DNA of 51,837 bases. Source: Bacteroidales bacterium (lineage in GTDB: Bacteria > Bacteroidota > Bacteroidia > Bacteroidales > JAADGE01). A program made the position numbers and the translations under genes. Under the pieces are notes generated by a model, which saw only the letters and a list, made by a program, of their open reading frames with translations, was not told the origin of the DNA and did not search any database. Below are positions 28,510 to 36,519 of the stretch, piece after piece. Every line of letters starts with the position of its first letter. Position 1 is the stretch's first letter. Location: contig JAOZMB010000002.1 in NCBI GenBank assembly GCA_029934515.1, positions 14,017 to 65,853 on the forward strand, in the 5' to 3' direction.

Positions 28510-29085
28510 ATGAGCGATAAAGAACTAATAACTGGTATTTTATCTAACGACCAGAAGTATTTTAAAAATTTTGTTGATAAATATCAATTGATGGTGCTTA
28601 ATACTTGTAACAGTTTTTTGCATAACAAAAATGATGCTGAAGATATTACGCAAGAAGTATTTATCGAGGTTTTTTTATCTATACATAAATTCAAAGAAAC
28701 AGCGAGATTATCTACATGGCTTTATAGAATATCTGCTAATAAATCGCTAAATTTTATGCGCGACAACAAAAAAAGAAAAATTATTAAAAGCATTGGAAAC
28801 TTTTTTTACGGAACTGAAAATTCAGAACTGCAAATTCCAGACAACAGCAATGATGATGCAGAGAACAAATATAAGCAAAATGAAAAAATAAAACTACTAC
28901 ATAAATCTATTAATACTCTTTCTAAAAATCAAAAAATTGCGTTCACATTAAGCAAATTTGAAAATTTATCTTACGTCCAAATTTCAAAAATAATGAACTT
29001 ATCATTGTCATCAGTAGAAGGACTAATGCACAGAGCTAAAAATAATGTTCGTAAAAAAATATTGAATTTTTATAAAAGAAAATAA
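28510..29085 (+). CDS. ECF-type RNA polymerase sigma factor
   Basis: A 191-residue sigma-70 family protein of the extracytoplasmic-function type. Region 2 (about 22-90) includes NDAEDITQEVFIEVFLSIHKF and RLSTWLYRISANKSLNFMRD; region 4 (about 135-188) includes LSKNQKIAFTLSKFENLSYVQI in part and the recognition helix LSLSSVEGLMHRAKNNVRKKI (here split). Lengths and linker are normal. It is followed by its likely anti-sigma factor and two Spy/CpxP-like envelope proteins, so it probably responds to envelope or metal stress. The operon is likely autoregulated, though no promoter is recognisable. Confidence 0.93.
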   Translation: MSDKELITGILSNDQKYFKNFVDKYQLMVLNTCNSFLHNKNDAEDITQEVFIEVFLSIHKFKETARLSTWLYRISANKSLNFMRDNKKRKIIKSIGNFFYGTENSELQIPDNSNDDAENKYKQNEKIKLLHKSINTLSKNQKIAFTLSKFENLSYVQISKIMNLSLSSVEGLMHRAKNNVRKKILNFYKRK

Positions 29086-29141
29086 AAGAAAACAAAAGTT
29101 TTTTTTAAATATTGTGTCAAACTAATAAAACAAACAAAAAA

Positions 29142-29576
29142 ATGAAATGTAAAACAGTTCATAAAAAATTATTTCTTTATATTGACAACGAAACAACCGA
29201 TTCAGAAAATGTTAAAATAAATAATCATTTACAGAGTTGTGAAAATTGTAAACAGCTTTATTATGATTTAAAAACAACTTTGAATATAATAAATGAACAA
29301 GAAACTCTAAAACCAAACCCTTTTTTATATACAAGAATAAAACAAAAATTAGATGTTATAGAAGACAAAAGAAAACAAAATATATTTGTTCCTGTTTATA
29401 AAAAAATATTGCAACCAGTTTTGTTATCATTTCTTTTGATTGTTGGATTTTTCTTCGGAATAAAAATAGGAAATACTTATGAAACAAAAAAATATGAAGA
29501 TATATCACTCAAAACAGAACTATATTTCGATGATTTTCAGCAAGAAGAAATTGAAATTTTATTATTAAACGAATAA
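29142..29576 (+). CDS. Zinc-finger-type anti-sigma factor
   Basis: A 144-residue single-pass membrane protein. The N-terminal cytoplasmic domain has the zf-HC2 signature His-x3-Cys-x2-Cys in NHLQSCENCKQLY, as in anti-sigma factors that hold ECF sigma factors at the membrane. A hydrophobic segment follows (ILQPVLLSFLLIVGFFFGIKI), and a short C-terminal tail is exported. An in-frame TTG lies 30 bases upstream (29112), but the ATG at 29142 gives the normal MKCKTVHKKL start. The gene lies 56 bases after the sigma factor and 13 bases before the CpxP-like gene. Confidence 0.88.
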   Translation: MKCKTVHKKLFLYIDNETTDSENVKINNHLQSCENCKQLYYDLKTTLNIINEQETLKPNPFLYTRIKQKLDVIEDKRKQNIFVPVYKKILQPVLLSFLLIVGFFFGIKIGNTYETKKYEDISLKTELYFDDFQQEEIEILLLNE

Positions 29577-29589
29577 CAAAAAAACAAAA

Positions 29590-30171
29590 ATGAAAATTTA
29601 CAGTAAAAATATTCTGATTTTGATAATTGTTTTTCTGGTCGCAACAAATACAGCAACAATAGGAACAATAATTTATAATGCTTATTTTCAGACAAATGAC
29701 AACAAAGAAAATACAAAAAAAACAAAAACAGTTGAAAATAAATGTTTTTGTAAACACTGTCGAAATGAGTTAAGTCTGAACAACGAGCAGTATATAAAGT
29801 TTGACAGCTCTAAACAAAAATTTCAGAGACATGCAAAATTTTTAAAAAATGAAATGCATATTAATAGAAATAAATTTATTCGCGAACTCGGAAAAGATAA
29901 GTCAGATACAATTTATTTGAGAAAACTATCAGAAGAAATTGGAAAACTGCACACAGAACTTAAACATTTTACTTTTGAATATTATATTGAAATGAAAAAT
30001 GTTTGTACAGATGAACAAAAAGAAAAACTGTTTGATATGTTTAAAATTATGATAAATAAAGATGTTGAAATGCCAATACATAAAAAAAGGTTAAAAAGAA
30101 AGAGGAATAGAAAAAAACTATGGAGACAAGAATCTTTTTTAGACCAAAATGTTATTGACTGTAACAATTAA
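29590..30171 (+). CDS. Membrane-anchored Spy/CpxP-like heavy-metal sensor
   Basis: A 193-residue protein with one N-terminal membrane helix (about 8-30) and a periplasmic all-helical domain. The C-F-C-K-H-C cluster (KCFCKHCRNELSLNNEQ) could bind a metal. The helical part (FDSSKQKFQRHAKFLKNEM, LSEEIGKLHTELKHFTFEYY, CTDEQKEKLFDMF) follows the Spy/CpxP/ZraP pattern with an LxxEQ-type start and a T-D-E-Q-K-E-K near the end. In Bacteroidota such proteins commonly sit with ECF sigma/anti-sigma pairs, as here, and are thought to tune them by sensing metals or misfolded proteins; this is inference. A very basic C terminus (KKRLKRKRNRKKLW) is notable. Confidence 0.78.
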   Translation: MKIYSKNILILIIVFLVATNTATIGTIIYNAYFQTNDNKENTKKTKTVENKCFCKHCRNELSLNNEQYIKFDSSKQKFQRHAKFLKNEMHINRNKFIRELGKDKSDTIYLRKLSEEIGKLHTELKHFTFEYYIEMKNVCTDEQKEKLFDMFKIMINKDVEMPIHKKRLKRKRNRKKLWRQESFLDQNVIDCNN

Positions 30172-30220
30172 TATAAATATAAATATAAATATAATTAATA
30201 ATTTTCTAAATTAAATTAAA

Positions 30221-30712
30221 ATGAAAAATTTAAAATCGGTAACAATAGGAATGCTTTTCTTGGCAATATTGTTTAGTGTGAACACAGATGTTTTTGCACA
30301 GCGCGGATGTGAGAAAGGAAAAGCAAACAGAGGAGATAATTCTTGTAAAAATATTCCAGATTTGACAGATGAGCAGGAGACAAAAATTAAGAAATTAAGA
30401 ACAGCGCACATGAAAGAAATGCAAAACTACGACAACAAAATTGCAGAGAAACATGCTCGCCTACAAACATTAAGAACAGCTGAAAAAGTTGATATGAAGT
30501 TGGTTAATAAAACTGTTGATGAAATAGGAGCGATTAGGACGAATAAGCAAAAAAATAAAGAGCAACATAATCAGAAAGTTAGAAGTTTATTGACAGCCGA
30601 CCAGAAGATATATTTTGATAATTCAAAATCAAATAGTAGAAACGGACGGATGAATGCAAATAAAAATAGAAAAGGAAATAGAAATGGAAAAGGAAAATGT
30701 TGTCGAAAATAA
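30221..30712 (+). CDS. Soluble periplasmic Spy/CpxP-like protein
   Basis: A 163-residue exported protein: signal peptide about 1-26 ending DVFAQ, then a helical Spy-like domain with the two LTxxQ-type motifs, DLTDEQETKIKKL and LLTADQKIYFD. Both ends carry Cys and basic residues (RGCEKGK, NSCKN and KGKCCRK), unusual for this family and suited to metal binding. Last gene of the sigma-factor operon, 49 bases after the anchored paralogue, from which it is separated by short ATAAAT repeats. An imperfect hairpin with a T-tail follows the stop. Function as a periplasmic chaperone or metal sensor is inferred from family and operon. Confidence 0.82.
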   Translation: MKNLKSVTIGMLFLAILFSVNTDVFAQRGCEKGKANRGDNSCKNIPDLTDEQETKIKKLRTAHMKEMQNYDNKIAEKHARLQTLRTAEKVDMKLVNKTVDEIGAIRTNKQKNKEQHNQKVRSLLTADQKIYFDNSKSNSRNGRMNANKNRKGNRNGKGKCCRK

Positions 30713-30730
30713 TTAAGAAGTTAGTTATAA

Positions 30731-30775
30731 ATAATTGTTGCTCTGTGTTTGTTAAACATGGGGCAATTTTTGTTT
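30731..30775 (+). terminator. Imperfect hairpin after the sigma-factor operon
   Basis: AATTGTTGCTCTGTGTTT pairs with AAACATGGGGCAATT through a 3-base loop, with G-U pairs and a small bulge, and is followed by a T-run. It ends the four-gene operon. Confidence 0.6.
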
Positions 30776-30810
30776 TCAATTGATAAATCTATTTTTAATA
30801 TTATACAAAT

Positions 30811-30908
30811 ACTTACATAAGTAAATTACGAATTACGAATTGATTTACACCTTATAATAAGTATTTTACAAAAAACAAATCAAAAAGTTATTTTTTAACA
30901 ATTACTAA
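30811..30908 (+). repeat. Dispersed repeat of about 100 bp, copy 1
   Basis: Pattern: ATAAGTAA, two AATTACG heptamers, GATTTACACC, ATAATAAGTATTTTAC, AAAAAACAAATC, AAGTTATTTTTTAAC, ATTACTAA. The same order is seen at 31775, 34971 and, inverted, 45738. It lies between the sigma-factor operon and the nitroreductase gene. Confidence 0.85.
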
Positions 30909-31036
30909 ATCAGAAAAAATCATTTTTTTTTGGATTATAGTTAATTAGTTTCCAAAATATATTATATTTGCCAACTAAAAGACTTATTGTCTATTAATTT
31001 TCAAAAATTGTAAAATAAAAACTTAATAAATAATTT

Positions 31037-31777
31037 ATGTTAGAAACAATATTTAATCATAAATCAATTCGGAAATATAAAAATAAACCGATTGAAGAAG
31101 AAATTACAAAATCAATTATAGAAGCAGGAATAAGAGCATCTAATACTGGAAATATGCAAGCTTACAGTATTATAGTAACAAAAAATGCTACACAGAAAGA
31201 GAAACTTTGGGAGCAACATTTTAGACAAGATATGGTTCGACAGGCTCCTCTTATTTTGACTTTTTGTGCTGACCTAAACCGTTTCAATAAATGGTGTAAA
31301 CTAAGAGACTGTAAACCAGCATACAATAATTTTTTATGGTTTTACACGGCAAGTATTGATGCTGTTATTGCTGCACAAAATGTTGCAATAGCTGCCGAAA
31401 GTTATAATCTTGGAATATGCTATCTCGGTACAACAAATTATAATGCAGATAAAATTATTGAAATACTGGAGCTTCCTGAGGGTGTTGTTCCTGTTACTAC
31501 TTTAGTTGTTGGTTACCCAGATGAAACTCCTAATTTAACAGACAGATTGCCTTCTGAAGCTGTTGTTCATTATGAAAAATATAATGATTTTTCTGAAAAA
31601 AATATTAATACAATTTATAAAGAAATAGAGGAGTCGGAATTTACAAAACAATTAATTAAAGAAAACGAAACAGATAACCTTGCTCAAATATTTACAGAAA
31701 AACGTTATATCGAAAAAAATAATATTCATTTTTCAAAAACATTAATCGAAGTAATTAAAAAACAAGGATTTATGTAA
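31037..31777 (+). CDS. NADPH-dependent nitroreductase-family flavoprotein
   Basis: A 246-residue protein of the nitroreductase (NfsA/Frp-like) family: N-terminal HKSIRKYKNKPIEEE, RASNTGNMQAYSIIV for flavin contacts, then AAQNVAIAAESYNLGICYLG and a GYPDETPNLTDRLP segment characteristic of the NfsA-like branch. It would bind FMN as a dimer and reduce nitro compounds or quinones with NAD(P)H. A TATATTTG box at 30963-30970 is a plausible -7 element. The gene lies between two direct copies of the dispersed repeat; the second overlaps its stop codon, so the last residues may have been reshaped by that repeat. Confidence 0.87.
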   Translation: MLETIFNHKSIRKYKNKPIEEEITKSIIEAGIRASNTGNMQAYSIIVTKNATQKEKLWEQHFRQDMVRQAPLILTFCADLNRFNKWCKLRDCKPAYNNFLWFYTASIDAVIAAQNVAIAAESYNLGICYLGTTNYNADKIIEILELPEGVVPVTTLVVGYPDETPNLTDRLPSEAVVHYEKYNDFSEKNINTIYKEIEESEFTKQLIKENETDNLAQIFTEKRYIEKNNIHFSKTLIEVIKKQGFM

Positions 31778-31879
31778 GTAAATTACGAATTATAAATTAT
31801 GAATTACGAATTGGTTTACACCAGATAATAAGTATTTTACAAAAAACAAATCAGGAAGTTATTTTTTAACCATTACTAA
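31775..31879 (+). repeat. Dispersed repeat, copy 2 (overlaps a stop codon)
   Basis: Same order as copy 1 but with four heptamer units (two variant, AATTATA and AATTATG) and GGTTTACACC. It begins with the TAA stop of the nitroreductase gene. Direct orientation to copy 1. Confidence 0.85.
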
Positions 31880-31960
31880 GCTAGATTGATAATGGATAAT
31901 TAGCACATAATTAGAGAAATATACCTTACAAATATCAATAAAAACAAAATAAACAAAAAA

Positions 31961-33481
31961 ATGAAACCGATTAAAATACTTATATTTATTCTTACAACAA
32001 CAATAATATTAGCAGTTTTATCTTTTGTTTTTCCAGAAAAAGGAATTTTAATTACTGATGATTTTTCATTGGATTTTGTAACTTTTGACGAGCTAATAAA
32101 TCCACAGAAACAAGAGAAAGTAGATATTTCGGATATTATAGAAAATACAACTGTTGATGATAATGAAATAGAAGAACTTGCATTTGAGGAAATTATAGAA
32201 CCAGAAATTGATTCTATTATGATAGATTCTATGTATGTTTATTATAAACCAATGCCTTTGAAAATTGACAGCGTAGCTCGTTATCTCGAATTTCCTAATA
32301 ATGACAAAAGTATAATGTACGATTTTTTCGAGAATCTGGCAACGCTCAGAGGTAAAAGAGAAATATTGAGAATTATGCACTACGGAGATTCTCAAATAGA
32401 AACAGACAGAATGACAAGATATTTCCGATATAAATTACAGTCGCAATTCGGAGGAACAGGACCAGGATTTGTCTCTGCTGTTCAGGCTTATGATTTTAAA
32501 TCGCCGATGGTTCAGACCGCTAATGGTGATTGGAAAAGGTACACAGCTTACGGCAGGAAAAATCCAGATGTAAAACATCGAAGATACGGAGCTATCGCAA
32601 ATTTTTGTCAATTCAGTCCATTGATTGCAGATACTATTTTTCCTGTAATAGATGGCGAAATATTAGAAGAACCACCGCAACGAAAAGCATCACTAAGCTT
32701 TTCTGTATCGCCTTATGCTTACAGAAAATCGAAAACTTATAAAAAATGCCAAATGTTTCTAGGAAATAATACATCAGATTTAATAGTAAAAGCTTATGCA
32801 GAAGAGAATATAATTTCAGATGACACATTACCTCCTTTTAACGATTTAAAAACAAAAACATGGCTTTTTGAAGAATCACCAAATACTCTGAAGTTTGAAT
32901 TCGAAGCAACAAACAGTCCTGAATTTTATGGTTTCACATTCGATGGACTATCTGGAATAGCTGTTGATAATATTGCAATGAGAGGTTCTAGCGGAACAAT
33001 ATTTACAAGAATGGATTTAAAATTGCTGGGTAAATTTTATAGGCTTCTTAACACAAAACTTTTGATTTTACAATTCGGAGGCAACGTAATACCTGGCGAA
33101 AGAAAAAATTATGATTTCTATCGCAGAAGTTTTTCTTATCAACTAAGAACATTAAAACGAATAGCGCCGGATATGACAATTATATTAATAGGACCTGCTG
33201 ATATGTCAAAAAAATATAAAGATACTTATGTAAGTTTCCCAAATATTGTATTAATAAGAGATGCCTTAAAAAAAGCGGCTTTTGAAAATAATTGTGCCTA
33301 TTGGGATATGTACGAAGCAATGGGCGGCAAAAATTCAATGCCAAGTTGGGTGTTTCGAAAACCACCACTTGCCGAAAAAGATTTTACTCACTTCAATCCG
33401 AGAGGTGCAAAAATTATTGCCAAAATGTTTTATAATGCTCTTATTTATGAATATAATATTTACATAAAAAAACGAAAATAA
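31961..33481 (+). CDS. Membrane-anchored SGNH/GDSL-type hydrolase
   Basis: A 506-residue protein. An N-terminal hydrophobic anchor (about 5-23) is followed by an acidic linker (32-100, many Asp/Glu/Ile). The SGNH domain starts near 115: catalytic Ser144 in MHYGDSQIETDR, a glycine-rich oxyanion segment FGGTGPGF, the Asn block in LQFGGNV, and the Asp474-x-x-His477 dyad in DFTHFNPRGA. Proteins of this type remove or transfer acyl groups on cell-surface polysaccharides and are often coupled with membrane O-acyltransferases (MBOAT); no such partner is adjacent. The substrate is not predictable. The upstream gap carries dispersed repeat copy 2. Confidence 0.85.
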   Translation: MKPIKILIFILTTTIILAVLSFVFPEKGILITDDFSLDFVTFDELINPQKQEKVDISDIIENTTVDDNEIEELAFEEIIEPEIDSIMIDSMYVYYKPMPLKIDSVARYLEFPNNDKSIMYDFFENLATLRGKREILRIMHYGDSQIETDRMTRYFRYKLQSQFGGTGPGFVSAVQAYDFKSPMVQTANGDWKRYTAYGRKNPDVKHRRYGAIANFCQFSPLIADTIFPVIDGEILEEPPQRKASLSFSVSPYAYRKSKTYKKCQMFLGNNTSDLIVKAYAEENIISDDTLPPFNDLKTKTWLFEESPNTLKFEFEATNSPEFYGFTFDGLSGIAVDNIAMRGSSGTIFTRMDLKLLGKFYRLLNTKLLILQFGGNVIPGERKNYDFYRRSFSYQLRTLKRIAPDMTIILIGPADMSKKYKDTYVSFPNIVLIRDALKKAAFENNCAYWDMYEAMGGKNSMPSWVFRKPPLAEKDFTHFNPRGAKIIAKMFYNALIYEYNIYIKKRK

Positions 33482-33641
33482 TATAAAATAGCAGAATATT
33501 ATAAAAAAAACTATATTTATAAATTGTTGATTTCATTTTACTTATGTGAATTAATATTTGGAATATATAATTTTAAGCGTATCACAACCTTTAAGATTGT
33601 GTATGTTAATACTTAAAATAATTTTGCTAAGATATTGATTT

Positions 33642-33696
33642 AATAATCGTTAAAAAATAACTTTCGGATTTGTTTTTGTAAAATACTTATTAATCT
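33642..33696 (-). repeat. Dispersed repeat, partial copy 5
   Basis: The reverse complement carries ATAAGTATTTTAC, AAAAACAAATC, AAGTTATTTTTTAAC, the core of the repeat, without the heptamer/TTACACC end. It sits in the gap between the SGNH gene and the unknown membrane protein. Confidence 0.6.
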
Positions 33697-33812
33697 GAGT
33701 TCGATATAAAATTTTTTTGTTAAGTAGATGATAGAGCACCAATAAAAGATAAGAACTTTATAAAAAATATATCAGGAAAAATATTTGTCAAATAGAACAT
33801 TCAAGACACAGA

Positions 33813-33933
33813 TGTTTGCAAATTTTGTAAGCAATTTAATATCTGGGCTATTAGCTTATTTTTTTGCCTAAAAAACCAACTATAAAATATAAAACTGAAA
33901 ACAAGGATATTTCCAAATTATTTACAGACTGAT
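33813..33933 (+). pseudogene. Possible small membrane protein remnant with a frameshift
   Basis: An ATG at 33813 opens MFANFVSNLISGLLAYFF and then stops at 33870-33872. If the T7 run at 33860-33866 is read one base shorter, the frame continues as LPKKPTIKYKTENKDISK and ends in LFTD with a stop at 33931-33933. A hydrophobic helix followed by a basic, soluble tail looks like a real small membrane protein. Upstream in the same frame is a short extension (YLSNRTFKTQ) after a stop. The evidence is only reading-frame shape, so the call is tentative. Confidence 0.3.
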
Positions 33934-33938
33934 ATAAT

Positions 33939-34874
33939 TTAGAACTCTTCTTCTTCTTTTATAACAATACCTCCTGTCTGTTCTATCCAAATAGTTAGAA
34001 TCTGTCCTTTTTGAATTTTTTTATGAACAGCATTTCCTATAATACTTCGGACACCAGCTTCTCTTGCTTTTTCTTCGTCGTTCATATAAACTGAAAATTG
34101 TTCTATATACATGTTATATTTCTCTGCCGAAATACCATAAATATCTTCTTTATTTCTTTTAAAAGTAAGTGGTATTTTTTTTGTATCTTTACAGTTTAGC
34201 AATATTCCTTCCGATTGTGATACCATATTACTGAACAATCTATATGGCAATGCTATATTATATTTTTTCCCATTGTCTATCTCTGTATATTCAAAGTTCA
34301 TTACTATGGCATCGAGATAAATATCTGTTCCTTTTATTATAATGTTCTGTTCTTCGTTGTGAAAATCGTTGGATGCATAATCAAAAAACTTTATCTTCAT
34401 TGTAGTTTCAAAAGTTACATAATCAACATTAATAATATCTATTTCTGCAACTTTCTGTCTTTTGTCAAGATGTTTCAAAACTATATTAAGTTCTTTAATT
34501 TTATTTTGATTTTCAACAAATTCGTCAATCGTACTCAACCCCGTTGATATACCAACAATAAAAAACATTAATAGAAATACTATAATTAAAACAGGTGCGT
34601 TTCCAATAATTTTTGTAAATGTTCTCAAAATTGTTCTACCAAAGATATAAATTTTTTCGACAATACTAATTCCTCCAGAAGTAAAGTTAGTTGCAGCTTT
34701 ATAAGTTAATTGTCTGACTCTAATCGCATCTATTGTCGAGAGCAATAAATAAACAATAAGAGATAAAACAAGTATCAAAAAACCAGTTTTTGTTGTAAAT
34801 AAATATAAAATAAAATTTGAAATCGGTTCGAGAAACCAATTTATTTTTGTAAGCAACTCTTGTGCATTGTGCAT
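33939..34874 (-). CDS. Two-pass membrane protein of unknown function
   Basis: I do not recognise this 311-residue protein. Two membrane segments are clear (about 25-46 and 93-114, the latter APVLIIVFLLMFFIVGIST). Between them lies a basic loop; after the second is a roughly 190-residue domain rich in beta strands, with GTDIYLDAIVMNFEY and IALPYRLFSNMV, and a very acidic end (IKEEEEF). The domain could be exported or cytoplasmic; the positive-inside rule favours the large C-terminal domain outside. It is not in an operon with the nuclease genes (gap of about 250 bases with a repeat copy) but points the same way. It is bracketed by inverted repeat copies 5 and 3. Confidence 0.6.
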   Translation of the reverse strand: MHNAQELLTKINWFLEPISNFILYLFTTKTGFLILVLSLIVYLLLSTIDAIRVRQLTYKAATNFTSGGISIVEKIYIFGRTILRTFTKIIGNAPVLIIVFLLMFFIVGISTGLSTIDEFVENQNKIKELNIVLKHLDKRQKVAEIDIINVDYVTFETTMKIKFFDYASNDFHNEEQNIIIKGTDIYLDAIVMNFEYTEIDNGKKYNIALPYRLFSNMVSQSEGILLNCKDTKKIPLTFKRNKEDIYGISAEKYNMYIEQFSVYMNDEEKAREAGVRSIIGNAVHKKIQKGQILTIWIEQTGGIVIKEEEEF

Positions 34875-34970
34875 AATAAATATTTTTTTAATTTAAACAT
34901 AATTGTTCATGCAATAATATCTAATCTGAAAACTCTACAGATTTTCAAAACTCAATGATAGCTGGTATAT

Positions 34971-35077
34971 TTACTTAGTGAATTACGAATTATAAATTAT
35001 GAATTACGAATTGGTTTACACCTGATAATAAATATTTTACAAAAAACAAATCATAAGTTATTTTTTAACCATTACTT
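34971..35077 (+). repeat. Dispersed repeat, copy 3
   Basis: TTAGTGAATTACG, AATTATA, AATTATG, AATTACG, GGTTTACACC, ATTTTAC, AAAAAACAAATC, AAGTTATTTTTTAAC, ATTACTTA. Very close to copy 2. It separates the membrane protein gene from the pseudo-nuclease gene. Confidence 0.85.
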
Positions 35078-35127
35078 ATCGCAAAATTTTTAAGTTATTT
35101 GAATAATTTATGCAAATCCAGATTTTA

Positions 35128-35652
35128 TCATCTTAGTGTTTTTGTTTTAATATCAAAATAAAAGTTTGAATTTGTTTTTAATTTTTCAAATCTATCTATT
35201 TTATCAAAGTAAATTTTATCTGTATCTATTTCATTTACAGGAATAATGTATAATAATTTAGGATTGTTTGGTTTTCCTTTAATTCCTACAACTATAAATG
35301 AGATTATAGAACTATTTTGCAGAAAGTTTTTAGGATTTTTTATTTCTATAAATTCATTATTATTTTCTTTTATCCACTCAGTTTGTATGTAAAATTTACC
35401 TGTTTTCGTCTTTATATTATATTCTATTTGAAAATCAAAAAATTGTTTATCTGATATATTTAATTTTTTTATTGTAAAATATTTTGTTGTAAATTTATCT
35501 TTAATAAATTCATTATATATTTTTTGATTTTCTATCTCCCTATCAGACAGCATGTTGATATCGGTTTCATTTGTATTAATGTTATTTAATACTAAACCGA
35601 AACCGATAAAAACAAGTCCGACAATTATTAATATTACTGCTTTTGTTTTCAT
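35128..35652 (-). CDS. Membrane-anchored paralogue of the adjacent nuclease, catalytic motif lost
   Basis: A 174-residue protein with one membrane helix (about 5-23) and a domain that aligns with the last 140 residues of the neighbouring nuclease: FTTKYFTIKKLN versus FDKKYFTLKDW, and GKPNNPKLLYIIPVNEI versus GGNPNNPMELFIIPLNEI. At the active site the neighbour has PD (168-169) and ECK (186-188), while here the aligned residues are Phe-Asp (72-73) and Gln-Thr-Glu (90-92). It therefore keeps the fold but not the metal-binding Glu-x-Lys. The gene starts 4 bases after the nuclease stop and is surely co-transcribed. It may be an inhibitor, decoy or assembly partner of the active paralogue. Confidence 0.72.
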   Translation of the reverse strand: MKTKAVILIIVGLVFIGFGLVLNNINTNETDINMLSDREIENQKIYNEFIKDKFTTKYFTIKKLNISDKQFFDFQIEYNIKTKTGKFYIQTEWIKENNNEFIEIKNPKNFLQNSSIISFIVVGIKGKPNNPKLLYIIPVNEIDTDKIYFDKIDRFEKLKTNSNFYFDIKTKTLR

Positions 35653-35656
35653 TCTT

Positions 35657-36490
35657 TTAAGAAAGTTTATTACTGTTATGATTAAAATAAAAATTGTTTT
35701 TTTGGAAATTTGTTTTCTGATATTTTTTCAAAAAACTTTTATATAAAAAAGTGTATCCTATTTCGTTGAGTGGAATTATAAATAATTCCATCGGATTATT
35801 AGGATTCCCGCCCACACCAATAGCAACAAAAACAGGTGTGTTATATTTTTTTTCAAATTTAATATAATTATTTAACTGACTTTGCTTTGCCCATTCTATA
35901 CCGTTTTTATAATAATTTGAACGATATTTACATTCAATTGCAAAATCTCGTTCAATATCTCGAAGTTTGAAACGCAATTTCAAATCAGGCTGAATTGTTG
36001 TTTCCGCATAAATTCCTTTTATATATTTATCACTTGACCAGTCTTTTAGTGTAAAATATTTTTTGTCAAATTTTGAAGCAACAAAAGCCTCAAATAAATC
36101 GCCTTTTTCTTTTTGTTTGTCAATTAATTTGGTTTCTGGATTGTCAAGTTTTTTTTGCAACTCTTCTGATAATTGTTTTTCTACAATTTCTGTTTGCATA
36201 TTGATTTCTGTGGCTTTTTCGAATATAATTTCTTTTTCGTTCTTAGTCAAAACACCATCTGCAACTGCAATTTTTATTAAATTTTGAAGTTCTTGTTTTT
36301 TTGTTTCAGTATCAAAATTTTCTAATCTTTTTGGGTGTTGTATTGTTCTTATGATTTCTTTTTCTTCTGTTTCGTCTTCAACTTTTATATTTTGTAATTT
36401 TGTTTCTTTTTTATATCCCGATTTTAACAGTAAAATTACACCTAATCCTAAAACAATTATCCCCAATATAATAAATATAGTTCCTGTCAT
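35657..36490 (-). CDS. Membrane-anchored TerB-like plus PD-(D/E)XK nuclease protein
   Basis: A 277-residue protein of three parts. One membrane helix lies at about 4-24. A helical TerB-like segment follows at about 62-115, with IKIAVADGVLTKNEKEIIFEKA. The C-terminal domain (about 130-277) shows a restriction-nuclease-like core: Glu134 in DLFEAFVASKF, the Pro168-Asp169 pair, and Glu186-Cys-Lys188 in DFAIECKYR. These fit the PD-(D/E)XK fold with all three catalytic residues. A basic YRSNYYKNG patch follows. It would be a cytoplasmic nuclease tethered to the inner membrane; its target is unknown. It forms an operon with a catalytically dead paralogue 4 bases downstream. The gene also overlaps or abuts the end of a decayed PIN-toxin remnant. 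Confidence 0.75.
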   Translation of the reverse strand: MTGTIFIILGIIVLGLGVILLLKSGYKKETKLQNIKVEDETEEKEIIRTIQHPKRLENFDTETKKQELQNLIKIAVADGVLTKNEKEIIFEKATEINMQTEIVEKQLSEELQKKLDNPETKLIDKQKEKGDLFEAFVASKFDKKYFTLKDWSSDKYIKGIYAETTIQPDLKLRFKLRDIERDFAIECKYRSNYYKNGIEWAKQSQLNNYIKFEKKYNTPVFVAIGVGGNPNNPMELFIIPLNEIGYTFLYKSFLKKYQKTNFQKNNFYFNHNSNKLS

Positions 36491-36519
36491 TTTTTCTTTT
36501 TATTTTAAAGCAATCAATT

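Noticed and set aside
33570-33600. Near-palindrome CACAACCTTTAAGATTGTG after the SGNH gene
   Set aside because: The stem has a mismatch and a one-base loop; no T-run follows, so no terminator is claimed.
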